64,000 nt of DNA. It comes from Brachionus koreanus (Eukaryota; Rotifera; Eurotatoria; Ploima; Brachionidae). Both the position numbers and the translations under genes were made by a program. Each line of letters starts with the position of its first letter. Within the stretch, counting starts at the first letter, position 1. This document shows, piece after piece, positions 49,901 through 62,195 of the stretch. The DNA lies in NCBI GenBank assembly GCA_016987375.1, contig PJRA01000265.1, positions 85,470 through 149,469 of the forward strand. The letters are read 5' to 3'. Below the pieces are notes generated by a model that saw nothing but the letters and a program-made list of their open reading frames with translations, searched no databases and was not told the origin of the DNA.

Positions 49901-52019
49901 GTGTGGAGTAAAGCCTTTTCTTTACTGGTTCAGCTCTTTTGTTTGGGATTTTAGCTACTATTTGATAATAATTGGTCTCACTCTGGCAATAATAGGTGGC
50001 TACAACTCGACAGCCTATTCTACTAATGCAAGAAATTTTGGTGCTCTAGTCTTACTTTTGATACTTTTTGGCTGGTCATCTCTTCCAATGTCTTACTTAA
50101 TGTCAAGATTTTTTAGTGACACAGGCTCAGCTTATATGATCGGATTCTGTTTTACACTGTTTTCCGGAATTGCAACTTGTGTAGCTGTTTTTCTGCTCAG
50201 TTTTCTCGCCGAAACAAATCAATCAATTGCATTAACATACAAAATTTTAGATAAAATGAGTCTTTTATTTCCGTCTTTTAGTCTGGGTAGTGGTCTAATA
50301 GAACTTACCAAAAATCAAATTCTTTCTGAGGCCTATTCAATAATAGGTCAAAATAATGTGTACAAAGACCCGTTTTCTTTTGACATGTTGGGCCTTAAAT
50401 TTTTGGCTTTGTTTTTGACGGGAACGATCTTCTTTATAATAATAGCCATCATGGAGTCTGATATCAATTTCTTGCCATTTTGCAAACCAGACATAGACAG
50501 CTTTGCACCATCGATTCAAGAAGACGTTGATGTCAGTCAAGAGAGAAAACGAATTCAGAATGACGAGGCCAATTATGACATATTGCTGGCCAAAAACTTA
50601 ACCAAAAAGTATCGCAAAGCAACTGGCTCACGAGTTTGTGCAGTGAACAATGTTTGCTTTTCGATACCATGGGGGCACTGCTTTGGTCTTTTGGGCATAA
50701 ATGGTGCAGGAAAAACAACTACTTTTAAAATGATCACTGGCGAAATTAAGCCAACATTTGGCAAATGTTTGTTCAATGATAAAACAATGAATGAATTTTT
50801 AAAGGATAATATAATTGGCTATTGTCCACAATTTGATGCTGTTGATGAATATTTGACCGGCAAAGAAGCCTTATACATTTATTCTCGTCTAATTGGAATA
50901 AAAGAAATTCAACAAGCAATACATTCAGCAATCACCAGATTTAAACTTCAAAGCTTTATTAACACTCCAATTATAAAATATAGTGGAGGTATGAGACGGT
51001 CACTATCAGTAGCCGTATCTATGCTAGGTGATCCTCAAGTAGTCCTATTAGATGAGCCAACAAATGCCATGGATCCTGAGATGAGACGACGAGTTTGGGA
51101 CAATATTCTTAATCTGATCAAAGAGGATCGGTCAGTACTTTTGACATCTCACAGCATGGCTGAATGTGATGTACTTTGTTCAAGATTGGCCATCATGGTT
51201 AGCGGTCAATTTGTTTGTCTGGGAACCACTCAACATTTGAAGCATAGATTCGGTGGTGGATACACACTGCAAATTAAAACCGATAAAGACAATGAACTTA
51301 ACAACATAATCGAGTTTGTGCAGTCTAAATTTTTGAATTGTATCCTAAAAGACAAGCATGGTAATAAATTGGAATATATAATACCTCATAAGGGAAATAG
51401 TTTAGGTAAAATATTCGGAATAATGGAAACAAATAAGATATTGCTAAGTATAAGTGACTATTCTGTGTCTCAAACAACTTTAGATCAAGTTTTTATTAAT
51501 TTTGCCAAATCAAATAGTGACAGTGAAAGTGATGTGGAAAAAGAAGAAAATAGTGAAGAAGATCTTAACGAGAGCTATTCAAGTTTTTATGATGAAAAAG
51601 ATGTCAAAAACCAGGTGTTAGAAATAAAAACTAATTTAGCAGAAGAGAGTCCGAATTTGGAGAATCATATTGCAGAAACAATGTTAAATGACACACCTAA
51701 TTTTGAATCCATTAAACAGCACTTCAATTCATTGAAAAAATCAAGACACATACGCAAAACAAGTAGTGCTAAGTCTCAAGATTTTAAACAGTCACAGCAA
51801 ACTAGAAAATCGATCAAGTCAATACGATCCAAGTCTTCGACCAAACAAAGAAAATTAAGTCGATATGATGACAATAATGGTGAAGAAGGAGGTTTTACAA
51901 ATTTGGCTTATGAAGTTGAATTTAAAAATAGTGATCAATATGAAATACCAACAGATGAGGGTTCACATGATATTAACAGCACTATTGAAGAGGAAGGAGA
52001 ATATTTCAGCAAATGCTAA
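34901..52019 (+). CDS. ABCA: Giant ABCA-subfamily ABC transporter (full transporter, ABCA12/13-like size)
   Basis: Thirty-five exons keep frame throughout (9999 nt, 3332 aa). Boundaries: 34901-34966, 35022-35115, 35169-35295, 35349-35485, 35535-35659, 35717-35989, 36043-36248, 36451-36742, 36789-36995, 37047-37249, 37308-37600, 37654-37865, 37922-38106, 39792-40026, 40075-40265, 40318-40489, 40561-40763, 40810-40943, 41001-41122, 41169-41399, 41453-41618, 41668-41999, 42452-42559, 42615-43198, 43250-43370, 43425-44106, 44225-44399, 44455-44586, 44786-44869, 44926-45199, 45254-45371, 45418-45822, 45873-46351, 47706-47824, 49508-52019. Order: N-terminal LRRRQ and TM1; first extracellular domain about 45-1635 with GKILYTP; TM2-6; NBD1 (GHNGAGKST about 1948, [19 protein letters not shown]); TMD2; NBD2 ([10 protein letters not shown] about 2892, [19 protein letters not shown]); C-terminal VFINFA and a Ser/Arg-rich tail. 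ABCA proteins move lipids across membranes. The substrate is unknown. Confidence 0.94.
38625..38745 (-). repeat. 3'-tail fragment of a non-LTR retroelement in ABCA intron 13
   Basis: About 110 bp matches 62196-62310, which follows the RT remnant there. Both share the TTCAATAAAyGsCmAAAGGCGATG core and TCAATTAATTGATTT, and both end (minus strand) in A/T-rich tails after ATTGAATTA. It lies in the 1685-bp intron between ABCA exons 13 and 14 and is in minus orientation. Confidence 0.7.
39516..39661. repeat. Fold-back MITE, about 145 bp, in ABCA intron 13
   Basis: The left arm starting GGTAATGTGAAATT (39516-39563) and the right arm ending AATTTCACATTGCC (39609-39660) are inverted repeats of about 50 bp with a few mismatches and a small gap, sharing AAAATTACAGTACCA and AGAAAAAAC. 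A roughly 45-bp A/T spacer separates them. It is a non-autonomous, palindromic element. The target duplication is unclear. Confidence 0.75.
46595..46802. mobile_element. piggyBac-like MITE, copy 1 (TTAA target duplication)
   Basis: Perfect 19-bp inverted ends, TTAACACTAGAAGCACCAA on the left and its reverse complement on the right, enclose a 200-bp A/T-rich body. TTAA flanks both sides, the hallmark target of piggyBac elements. An internal perfect palindrome CGAGTCAAAATGACTCG lies next to the right end. It has no coding capacity and lies in ABCA intron 33. Confidence 0.85.
47236..47430 (+). other. Less A/T-rich open stretch in ABCA intron 33, unexplained
   Basis: This 195-bp block has clearly more G+C than the surrounding intron and is open on the plus strand ([20 protein letters not shown] onward). 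It contains the inverted repeat CGGTC...GACCG. It cannot be added to ABCA: acceptors before it put stops in the required phase, and exons 33 and 34 join in frame without it. It is probably a remnant of a mobile element or an unrelated gene fragment. Confidence 0.35.
48535..48762. mobile_element. piggyBac-like MITE, copy 2, diverged
   Basis: The right end TTGTGCTTCTAGTGTTAA and the adjacent palindrome GAGTCAAAATGACTC match copy 1. The left end is eroded (TTAAGCGCTAGAA). The body shares ATTTTTCATGTTTTTTTAA and AAAATCTACAT with copy 1. TTAA bounds both sides. It lies in ABCA intron 34. Confidence 0.8.
49321..49348 (+). repeat. (AAC)n(AAT)n microsatellite
   Basis: A short tandem run in ABCA intron 34: four CAA units followed by five AAT units. 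Confidence 0.7.
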
Positions 52020-52060
52020 ACTATTGTATATTTAGTGGTTTTTAAAATTTTTTTTATTGA

Positions 52061-52112
52061 ATAAACTTTTTCAGATAAAGATCAAATAAAGATATAATTT
52101 TAAAAATTTATT
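52061..52112. terminator. Facing poly(A) signals of ABCA (+) and MHC-B (-)
   Basis: AATAAA at 52061-52066 on the plus strand lies 42 bp after the ABCA stop. On the minus strand AATAAA (TTTATT at 52107-52112) lies 75 bp after the MHC-B stop. The two genes end tail-to-tail with only 167 bp between stop codons, so the 3' ends of their mRNAs may overlap. Confidence 0.5.
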
Positions 52113-52186
52113 TTTCTAAATTTTACTAAATACCAAAAGAGAGAGAATTTTAAAAATCTAAATCTAAAATAAAATTATTGAATAAA

Positions 52187-55100
52187 TTATAACTGTCTAC
52201 GAACTGAACCAGCTCTAGGTGGTAGTGCACTAGCAGCACGAACTTCCCTCTAAAAAAAAAAAAGAAATCGTAAATTTTGTGCCAAGGAGAAATAAAAAAA
52301 AAATACTTGTGGCGAGCTTGTTCTTCCGACAGAAACAGTGCTACGATTTTTGGCTCTTTGCTTGTTTAGTTGATTTTCAGCCTGGTCAGCTCTTTCAGAA
52401 GCATCTTCAAGCTCGTGTTGAACTTTTCGGAATTTGGCTAGATTGACAGCAGCTATTTCTTCAGCTTCTTCAACTTGTCTCTTGTATACTTTCAATTTAT
52501 TTTGTAATTTTTCAACTAAATCTTGTAATCTAGCTTGATTTTTTCTGTCTTCTTCAGCTTGGAAGGCTAATTCTTTTAGTCTTCTGTCATTCTTTCTAAC
52601 TTCTTTCAAAGTTTCTTGATGGTGTCTTTGTTCAATGTCCAACTCGGATTCCAATTCATGAATCTAACATTTTTTGAAAAAGAAAAAAAAATATAAACAA
52701 TAAGAAGTTAAAAAAAAAGGTTTAAGGTCAAACAACCTTTTGTTCTAGTTTTTGAATTATTCGTTTGCCTCCTTTAAGAGCATTAGCTTCAGCTTCATCT
52801 AATCTAACTTGTAAATCTTTGACTTGTTGTTCAAGTGATTTTCTTAGTCTTTCAACAGACAAAACATGCTCCTAAAAATATTTATTAAGGTTTTGAAAAA
52901 ATTAAAATTTTAAAATACTTGTTCTTGTCTCAATTCTTCAGCCAAACGAGAAGCATCAATTGTTGCTTTCTTAACTCTCTCTTCTGAATTTTTTAATTCT
53001 GATATAGTTTCATCTAAATCGGCTTGAATTGTGACAAAATCATTCTCAAGTTTTCTCTTTTGAGCACCTAAATTTGCATTAGATGCCGATAATTCACTGA
53101 TTCTATCCGCAGCTTCATGTAAATCACTTTCTGCAGCTTTACGAGCTCTTTCTGCTTGTTCTAAAGTAGCTCTGATTTCTTCAAGTTCAGAGGCTAATAG
53201 ATTAGCACGTCGTTCAGCTTGGGCAGCTGCTTCTCTTGCTTCATCTCTTTGTCTTTGTTCATCTTCAATTTGAGCTTGCATTTCACCAATTGTTTGCTGT
53301 AATTTTTTGTTTACTTTTTGTAAATCAGCATTGGCTCTATTCGAATGATCCAAAGAAATCTCAAGTTCATTGATGTCCGATTCAAGTTTCTTTTTTTGTC
53401 TAATAGCTTCGGCCTTGCCTTTTGTTTCGGCTTCCAAACTAGCCTGCATTGATTCCAAAGCACGTTGATGATTGCGTCTTGTGTTTTCGAATTCTTCTTC
53501 TTTTTCATGTAAACGTCTATCTATTTCTTGTCTTACTTGACTCAATTCTAATTGAGCTCTTAATACTTTGGCCTCTTCTTGTTCCAAAGCACCTTCGGCT
53601 TCTTCCAAAGCAGCTTGCAATTCATCTTTTTCAATTTCAAGTCTTTTTCTTGATTTTTCCAATTCATGAATAGATTTTCCACCTTCGCCTAGTTGATCCA
53701 TCAAATCTTTTATTTCATCGGCCAAATTCTTGTTCTCACGTCTCAATGCTTCAATTGATTCATGACTTTCTTCATATTGAGTTTTCAATTTGAACAACTC
53801 AGTTGAATATTGACGAGCCTCTTTTTGCGATGCTTCCAATTCCAAAGTAATGTCTTCGCATTTTTGTTTCCATTCACCAATCAATTTATCAAATTGTTTT
53901 TGTTTCTTTTCCATGGCAGCAGCATTTGAATTAGCTCTTTCGACATCGACCATTAAGTCTTCAACTTCAGCCTGTAGTCTTTGTTTAGTCTTTTCAAGAC
54001 TGTTACATTTAGCCAAAGCTTCTTCAACTTGTTCTTCAGCCTCGGTCAATTTGGCAGCAAGTTTTCTCTTGGCCTCTTCAAGTTCTTCAGCTCTGGCCAA
54101 GCCTTCTATTTCATATTTAGATCTCCATTGTTGCATCTCACTAGTAACTTTAGCCAACTGTTTTTGTAATTCTGCTTTAGCTTCATGTTCTTCTTCGAAT
54201 TGTTCTCTGGCTTGATCTAAATCAGCAGTGATGTTTCTTAATTGCTGAGCTAATCCGCTCTTAGCTCTAGCTTCTTCATCTGCATTTCTTTTGGCTTCTT
54301 CGATCATTCCTTGAAGCGATTGTTTTAGCTTGGAGAAGCTGCTTACTTGAGACTCTAAGTCCTCTATCTGCTGAATCAAATTAGAATTTTCTGATTGTAA
54401 TTTTGCTTTTTGAGAATTGATGTCATTGAAATTTCTTGTGGATTCATCCAATTTTATTCCTAATTCTTGGAGTTGAATTTCAAGTTGTTTAACTAGTTTT
54501 TCAACATTTGATTTAGCTTTCAATGCTTGCTCAGTTTGTAATTTAGCCTCGTCAACCTCTGATTTAATCATTTGTTTATCTTTTTCAAGTCTAAAATCAA
54601 AATTTTAATTAGAAACAAAATAATTAGTTTTAAAAAATTTAATACTTATTTCTAGCTTTTTGTAATTGATCAATTTGTTCTCCCATCTCATTAACAGCAT
54701 CTTGATGTTTCTTTCTAAGCTGTGCAGTTGTAGCTTCGTGTTGCAAATTGGCTTCTTCCAAATCACGTCTCAATTTGGCCAATTCTCCCTCACGTTTTTT
54801 GTTCAAATCAAGTTGGGCAGTAGTAGCTCCACCAGCTTCTTCCAATCTTTCATTTAACTCGTCCAATTCACGAGACAAATCAGCTCTTTGCTTTTCAGCC
54901 TTGTTTTTGGCTTGTTTCTCAGCTTCAATTTCTTCATCAGCCTCTTCGAGACGTTTTTGCAATTCTTTTATTTTCTTTTGCAAATTTGATACTTGACCAT
55001 GTTCGTCTTCAACTTTGGCACCTAAATTGTTCAATTCAGCATCTTTACGCTTCAAATTGTCTTCCAAATCTTTCTTGAGTCTTTCAACTTCTTCAATTTG

Positions 55101-58100
55101 AGCTTGTGAGTTTTTCAAATCAGTTTCTAATTTTCTCTTAGCTTTGTCCAAATCAGCACGACCTTTCTTTTCTCTTTCCAAATTGTCTTCAGCTTCATCC
55201 AATGTTTGCTCAAGTTTTGTTTTAACTTTACTCAAATGATTTACTTTATCTTCTTCTTGCTGCAATTGTTCAACTGTTTTAGCATTTGTTTCTTCCAAGC
55301 GCTTCTTTTCACGATTGAGTTTTGCAATTGTCTCATCTTGATGTGCCATTTCATCTTGAAGCTTATGAATTTGGTTATCTTTAGACTTGTTATCTCCATC
55401 TGATTTGCTCAACTTATTATGGAGATCATCAATATCTTTTTTAAAATCATTGATTTCTTGTTCTAGTTTCTTTTTCTTTGAGCTGAGATCAGAAGCCGTT
55501 GATTCTTGCTCACCTAATTTTTCTTCCATCTCTTTAACTTGACCTTCCAAATCAGCTTTTTGCAAAACTAATTTTTGGATTTTTTCTTCAGCATTTCCAC
55601 TATTATCTCGTTCAGATTGCAATTGAGTATACAATTCGTTCTTTTCTTTTAACAATTTCAGATTAGTCTCTTCCAATTCTTTTCTTAATTTCTCTTCTTT
55701 TTCAAAATTTTCTTTAAGTTTATTGAATTCTTCTTCTCTAGCTTTCAGTTCTTCTTCTTGTCTAGCAACAGATAGCAATGGTTTGACTTTGGTGTACAAT
55801 TTCCACCATGGCCAATTTCTCAAAGACAAATAGGCTTTTATGTTTCGTTGCAACACACTCAAAGCCAAACGTTGATCTAACATAACTTTGTAGGCCTTTT
55901 TCATAATATACATACGAATGTGAGCCTGAAGCATGCAAATAATTTTTGATATTGCAGCATCTCTCAACTCTTCGAGTTGACCCAAAACTCCAGCTCTGAA
56001 GAAAACTTTAGTATGACCAAGTCTGTATAGATCTTCACTCAAAGCAATATCTTTTAAGATAGAGCCTGTTGCTTTAGTTGCATCAACAAAACCTTTAGGT
56101 ACTGCATTTGGAGCCAAAATGCTATATCTTTGTTTAAATTCAGCATACATCATTCTATTTGGAAAACCTTTTCGGCAAATACGAATACCTTCCAATACAC
56201 CATTACATTTTAATTGATGCATAACCAAATGAGGATCCAATACTCCACCAGTTTTAATTTCATTTGGAATAATACAACGAACAAAATGAGGCTGAGTTTG
56301 TTTCAAAGTATTCATCAATTTGTTCAATTGTTCTCTGTGACCAGATGAAATAGATTGCATGCTACCACCTTTTTTGGCTTTTCCTTTTTCTTCTTCTTGA
56401 CCCATGTCTTGATACAATTTAGCCAAAACACCATTTGTTTTGCTTGTTTTGAACAAAGTAGCAACAGTTGTGTTAATAGGATCTTTATTCTTCTCAAGCC
56501 AACCACTTACATTATAAGATACAGTACCAGCATAGTGATGCAAGTCAAAATGAGCTTCAGCTTTTCCTTTAGATGGTTTTGGTTTACCAAAGTTAGGATG
56601 TTTTCCCAAATGTTGATTATAGAGTTTTTCTTGAAAGGTTTTATCACTAGCCTTTGGTACGATACATTCTTCTTCAAGAATTGATAGAATACCCATAGGT
56701 TTTTCAATCAGATCAATGCAAGCTTGTAAATCTAAACCAAAATTAATCATTTCCCATTGAATACCCTCTTTTCTATACTCTTCTTGTTCTAACACAAACA
56801 TGTGATGATTGAAAAATTGCTGTAATCTTTCATTTGTGTAATTAATGCACAATTGTTCAAAACCATTGAAATCAAATATTTCAAAACCAGCAATGTCCAA
56901 TACACCAATAAAGTGTTGTCTTTTAGTTTTAGCATCCAAAGTTTCATTGACTCTATCGACTAACCATTGGAAAAAACGTGAATAAATAGATTTAGATAAA
57001 GCACCAATTGAATTGCAAACTTGATCTTTATTTTGACCTTTGTTTACATATTCATTTCCTACTTTGATTCTTGGTTTCAATAGACCCTTAATCAAATCAG
57101 CTGATTCAACACCCAACAAATGAGCGACCTTTTCACACTCTTCAGTACCATCAGTTTCAGCTTGTTCCTCTCTTGGTCTTTGCTTCCATTTTGAATTACC
57201 CCAGTGCATAATAGCACCAGTTGCCTTAAATAAATCCAATTTTTCTTGCTGGCTAAAATTCAAAATATCAAAGGCTTCATCAGTTAGTCTCATTTCTTCA
57301 GCATCATCTACATTATCGATTGTCAACATACCCTGAGAAATAAAGAAATATTTAGATGCATCTGATTCAACCAACAATTCCTCTTTAAAAATAAAATAGT
57401 TTTAGTTAAATTAGTTTTTATTTAATTTATTTATTTAAGAGTTAATTTACTGTGATAATCAGGAAAAGCATCAGACAGCAATTGATAGAAAATGTGGTAA
57501 TTTCTCTCAGCTGGCTGTTGAAAAGTAACTCTTGACTTCTCAAGCAAGTAAGATTCAATATCGGCACCAGCAATTTTTCCTGTTGGACCAAAGTGAATAC
57601 GAATAAATTTACCCTTTTTAATTTTGATTATTAAAATAATTTTTATTTTTAAAAAAAAAGGAAAACTTACAAAACGAGAAGAGTTGTTATTACGAGTTGT
57701 TTTGGCATTACCATAAGCTTCCAATACTGGATTAGCTGACACAATTTGGTCTTCCAAGTTTGCCACTTTTTTCTAAATAAAAAATAGTCATATATTTCTT
57801 TTAAGTTGATGATTTATTTTTACTCCTTCATCTTTTTTTGCCGCAGATCCGCTAGCAGCAACAAAAGCAAAATATTGAATGACTTTTTTTGTATTCTCTG
57901 TTTTACCAGCTCCTGATTCACCACTTTATTAATTATTTGATATAAATTTTTTTATAAATAAAATTTTGAAATATTAATTACGTAATCAACATTGACTGGT
58001 TCTCTCTATCTCTTAACATGTTTGCATAGGCGGTGTCTGCAATTGAGTACAAATGTGGTGGTACTTCATTTCTTTTCTTTCCTCTGTATAGATCTACCAT

Positions 58101-58570
58101 CTTCATTGTGTATACCGGCAATCTTTTGTATGGATTAATGGTAACACAAAAAAGACCAGAGTATGTCTGTTAAAATAAAAACATAAGCAAACAGTTTTAA
58201 TAAAAATAAACATTATTTTTACATAGATGAGCCAATTTTTGTATCTTTCACGCAAATTGTGCAATACAGAAGCATCATTTAGATATGTTAAATCGGCCAT
58301 ATCATCACACTTATCGTACTTGGGTGGGTTCATCTGTTGTAAGTCGTCTCTCTTAACAGTAACCGACTCACCTTTGCTTGTTTTGACAGTGACTTGATCA
58401 CCTTTTTCACTCTGTAGCTCACAAGCCAAAAATCCTTCATTTTTGTCTGGTAACCAAAAATTCTTTTTGCCATCGAAGGGTCTAGCCTGAGCTTTGATTT
58501 TTTCCTCGGATGACACAAGTAAATACTTAAGAGATTCAACAACCTCTGGGTCGTTTAGATTAGCAAGCAT
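52187..58570 (-). CDS. Mhc: Muscle myosin heavy chain (class II), paralogue B
   Basis: Ten exons (58570-58223, 58166-57982, 57923-57824, 57772-57671, 57613-57451, 57382-54646, 54590-52919, 52871-52737, 52663-52307, 52249-52187) encode 5862 nt, 1953 aa, the usual length for a muscle heavy chain. The motor has P-loop GESGAGKT (179-186), switch I NNNSSRF, switch II DIAGFE, loop 2 with GKAKKGG and SH1/SH2. The invariant Pro of the head-rod junction (NWPWW, about 820) is present. The rod has regular heptads and an intact assembly-competence-like C-terminus ([12 protein letters not shown]), followed by a short non-helical tailpiece [20 protein letters not shown]. Exons 1-6 are identical in length and phase to paralogue A. 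There is no intron at the position of the A-specific intron 7. This copy looks like the canonical sarcomeric heavy chain. Confidence 0.96.
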
Positions 58571-59830
58571 ATTTCTCTCTCTTGTTTTAAGAAAATTTTC
58601 TTTTATTGCTTTTAAAAACTTTTAAGATGAATATTTATTTCAACTAACGGTATTTATAAGTAAATTGTTGAGATAATTGAGCTTGGGTTCTATGGTTTTG
58701 CTTAAATAACAACATAAAGCAGCATTCAACTACAAAGAAATTTGATTAATTATTGATAGGAAGAACTATAGTTCGCTTTTGAGCTTTTTTTGCTCGTATT
58801 CAACATAAAGATTAGCAATTAAGGTGATTAAGCGAATTGGTAGTTTATTATCTCAGTTTGTTTTTGCTATTAGAGAAGCTCGTTTTCAACCGAGTTTAAT
58901 TGAAATAGCTCAAGCATTTGTCATAAATCATTTCTGTAAGAGAATATCTGGTTTTTGTTTATCAGTTTAAGATATTCGATATTTACGAGGAGTAATTAAA
59001 TAATTTATATTCCATTTAACCATTATAGACTGCTGGTAATTGATTTCAAGCAATACTTTATCAAATTTTATTAATTTCAAGCAGATATTCAAAAATTTAT
59101 GTTTGCTTTGAAAATAAATAAATAGTTTATTTGATAAAAAAACTCTCATTGATACTTAATTTAATTTAATTCTGGCCTTTTATGGAAATCAATTGCTCAT
59201 TTATTTGTAGTTTTAAATAGCTTCCATATTTTTAAACTCAACGAAAAACTTTAGACAACGCTGTTCAAATTTAATTGAAAGCTTCAAAAGGTAATTAGAT
59301 TCAATTTGGGTAATAACTTCCTAATGTTAAGAAATGTAAAATTATTTTTCTATCATTTAATAAATTGAGGTAATAAAAGTTAAAATTGTTTTTTATTTTT
59401 TTTTAAATCTAATTAATTAAAGAATTTTTTTACTTTTTGACAGTAAGTTAACAAAATTTAGTGAGAAAATTTAATTTGTTTTTAAAGAACCGAGATTAAT
59501 AAAAAGGAAATGAGTCGTTTAATTTTAATTTGGCTTAAGGTGAGTTTAATCTTTTCAATTGAAAATCATTGCTAAATAAACAAGTCTAAATAGCAGTAAA
59601 GAATTCAATTTAGAACAAATAAATATTTTACCGTAAAACTAAACTTGACCGTAGAATATTAACTATTATTATTATTATTATTACCGTAAAAGAATTGTTT
59701 ATTGAAAAAATTTTTCTAAGAAAAAAATAACTTAATTTGTTTGAATTAATAAATAATTAATAAAATTTAAGAATAAGCAAAAAGAATTAATTTTTTGTAA
59801 TTTAATAATTGTACTTTAAAAATATTATGT
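58571..59830. promoter_or_regulatory. Upstream region of MHC-B with a candidate TATA box
   Basis: On the minus strand CTTATAAATA at 58660-58651 is a good TATA-box candidate about 80 bp before the start codon. The remaining A/T-rich DNA contains an (ATT)n microsatellite at 59665-59682 and no coding signal. Confidence 0.4.
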
Positions 59831-60970
59831 TGAGTCATAAAATTTTGCGTTTTTTAAAAGGATGAATATTTTCGATTTTAGCTTCTTCTAAACCATAATT
59901 CATCTTATTTAATTTAATAAACAGAATTGAATTATCTTTAAAATGATATGTCTAACTCAATATTTAATTAATTTTATAAAATGAAAACTTTAAATAAAAA
60001 TTTTGAATTATTGGGAAAAAGGCCTAACATCAACGGCAGTAACTTGTAAACTATGTCTAGTGGAAGGTGAAAATCTGCTTAAAGTAAAAAGGGCTAAAGA
60101 TTGGTTCAAAAAATTTAAAAGCTGTGATAGGGTTCGGTCAGAAGGAGAAAGGGTCAGGTAGACGAACCAATCTCATGAATGAGCTTTACACATCTCAATG
60201 GACGATATCTTGTCACTTTAATTTGATTTACAAAGCTAACAGACATTGCCCAGTTGTTCCTCATCATTTGATAGATTTCGATATTCAACGACGACAAAGA
60301 TATGTAGGAAATTAGTAATACTAAATCTACTAGATGAACGATTTATCAGACGGATCATTACTTGTGATGAGAAAAAGATCTATTTTTGAAATTACCAGCT
60401 TAGCCAGTCGTGAAAAGAGCAAAATTTGATAAAAAGGTAATGCTGTTTGCTTGATGGAATTTCCAAAAGGTTAAATACTTTGAGCTTGTTCAAGAGGGCT
60501 GTGCTATAAATTCCGAACTTCATTCTGAACAAATAGAACGAATTTATACCTCTACTCAAGAAAAATATCCTTTTTGGTCAACCAAAAGCTAAATTTGTTT
60601 CTTCAAGATAATGCTAGATCTCATTCAGCTAGAAAAACAATGGCAAAATTAGAAGAGCTGGAAGAAATCAAACTTCTTCTTCATTCTGCATATGGACCAG
60701 ATCTATGTTTTTTAGATCATCTTTTTTGCATAATGGCTCATTTTCAGACGAAGACCTTTTACTAAAACCAAAACCAAAGTGAAGAAGAGGGTCGTAACCA
60801 TTTTGGTTTCAAAAGTCATGAATGGTACGAGAAAGGAATCGAACTACTCGCTTAAAGATCAACATAGAATATTGAACAAAATTGTTTATATTTTGAAAAT
60901 TAGCTAATTATTGGCTATTTTTTATAAATCAAAAAATGTTAAAAAAACGCAAAATATTTTTACTCATCCT
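59831..60970 (+). mobile_element. Nearly full-length but inactive mariner element, copy 3
   Basis: About 1140 bp lies between TGAGTCATAAAATTTTGCG on the left and AACGCAAAATATTTTTACTC followed by ATCCT on the right, imperfect inverted repeats. Transposase relics run in order through shifted frames: WFKKFKSCD (HTH region end, near 60095), VVPHHLIDFDIQRRQRYV (60255-60308), ITCDEKKIYF with the first catalytic Asp (60357-60390), FLQDNARSHSARKT with the second Asp (60600-60640), and YGPDLCFLDHLF, the DD34D third-Asp region (60690-60725), then SHEWYEKGIELLA (60816-60855). Frameshifts and stops make it non-autonomous. Confidence 0.9.
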
Positions 60971-62195
60971 AATTATAAATTTGATTAAAATAAATGATAT
61001 TTTTATAAGGGTAGTTAATTACTGTAAAATTTAATAACAAAACTTGAATTAACTTAAATGAAAATTCCTAAACTTTTTATATAGTAAAAAAATTTTATAA
61101 AGTAAATTAAAATTAATAATTTCTAATAAATAAATTTTTTTAACATCAAAAGGGCTTTGAGGAATATAAAGAAAAAAAAATTTTAAGTTTAGAAGAAAAG
61201 AAAATTGGTTAATTTTATTATCAAATATATGATAAAAACTGAAGTTAATGGTTAAATTTAAATGAACATTATTGTTAAAGACTTTTTTTATTATAAAAAT
61301 AAATACGCGATCATTTATGAATCTTAACAATAAACAAATATTGTGCTAAAGTTTGGAGTTTTTTATAGATATAAAAAATGTCAAGCATTGAATTTTCATT
61401 AAAATATGTTTGCATATGAACATTTCATTATCATTAAAAAGTTTACAATATTAAAAACATTATTTAACATATAAAAATAAAAATTTTCTTACATTTTTTT
61501 CAAATGTTAAATTTTTCATAAATATACCTTTTTTATGCAAAAAATAAAACTAAAAATTTGAATAAGATTTCAATTAATTTAAAAACAAAAAGAGTAATAT
61601 CTTAATAAATTCACTAAAAAATGTTTTTCCAAATTTTGAAACTGTCTTGATATTGAAGTTGAAAATCTATAAAAATTGGATTTTAAAACATTTATTTTTT
61701 TAAAATTTTTAGCCAAATAATTTTTTTATATCTATTTTTCGTTTTGTTTTTTTCCTTTTTATACTAGTTCTCTAAGTCAAGTATCCTTAATTGGAATGAA
61801 TTAATTAGAATTTTAAGCGTTCAATACTTTTGTTAAAAATTTTGTTCTTCCCAAAAATAAACAACTATGAAATACGATACTCAAAAAAATTGCTAAAATA
61901 ATTAGTAGAGAAATGAAAATCTGTTTTTTTTTTCATAAGCAATTAACATCTTCATATTGGTTTGCTTTGATTTAAAGACTTTGAAGAACAAAAAAAACTT
62001 ATATTCCAAAAATAGTATGCAGTATTTTCTTTCAGTTCATTTCCATTTAAATTTATATTTATTTATTACGAATTTGTTTCTATTATCAGTTAAAACCATT
62101 CCATATTCTTACAAACAACATACCAATATTTTTATAAAAAGTTGTTAAAGAAAATAAAAGAATTCAAAGGACAAATTATTAATTAATTATGACAT
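60971..62195. other. Intergenic, no feature recognised
   Basis: About 1.2 kb of extremely A/T-rich DNA. Open frames on both strands (for example 61049-61330 and 61957-62148) are Phe/Leu/Ile/Lys-rich and look like chance frames. Confidence 0.5.

Noticed and set aside
53850..54215. 121-codon open frame on the plus strand, with similar frames at 25225-25464, 28488-28700, 29337-29666, 54748-54996 and 56355-56684
   Set aside because: All are antisense shadows of the myosin rod or motor coding exons. They are Ser/Phe/Leu-rich, as expected from the complement of Glu/Lys-rich codons.
61049..61330. 93-codon minus-strand frame MLRFINDRVFIFIIKK
   Set aside because: Composition is that of random A/T-rich DNA (Phe, Leu, Ile, Asn, Lys only) with no structure or homology.
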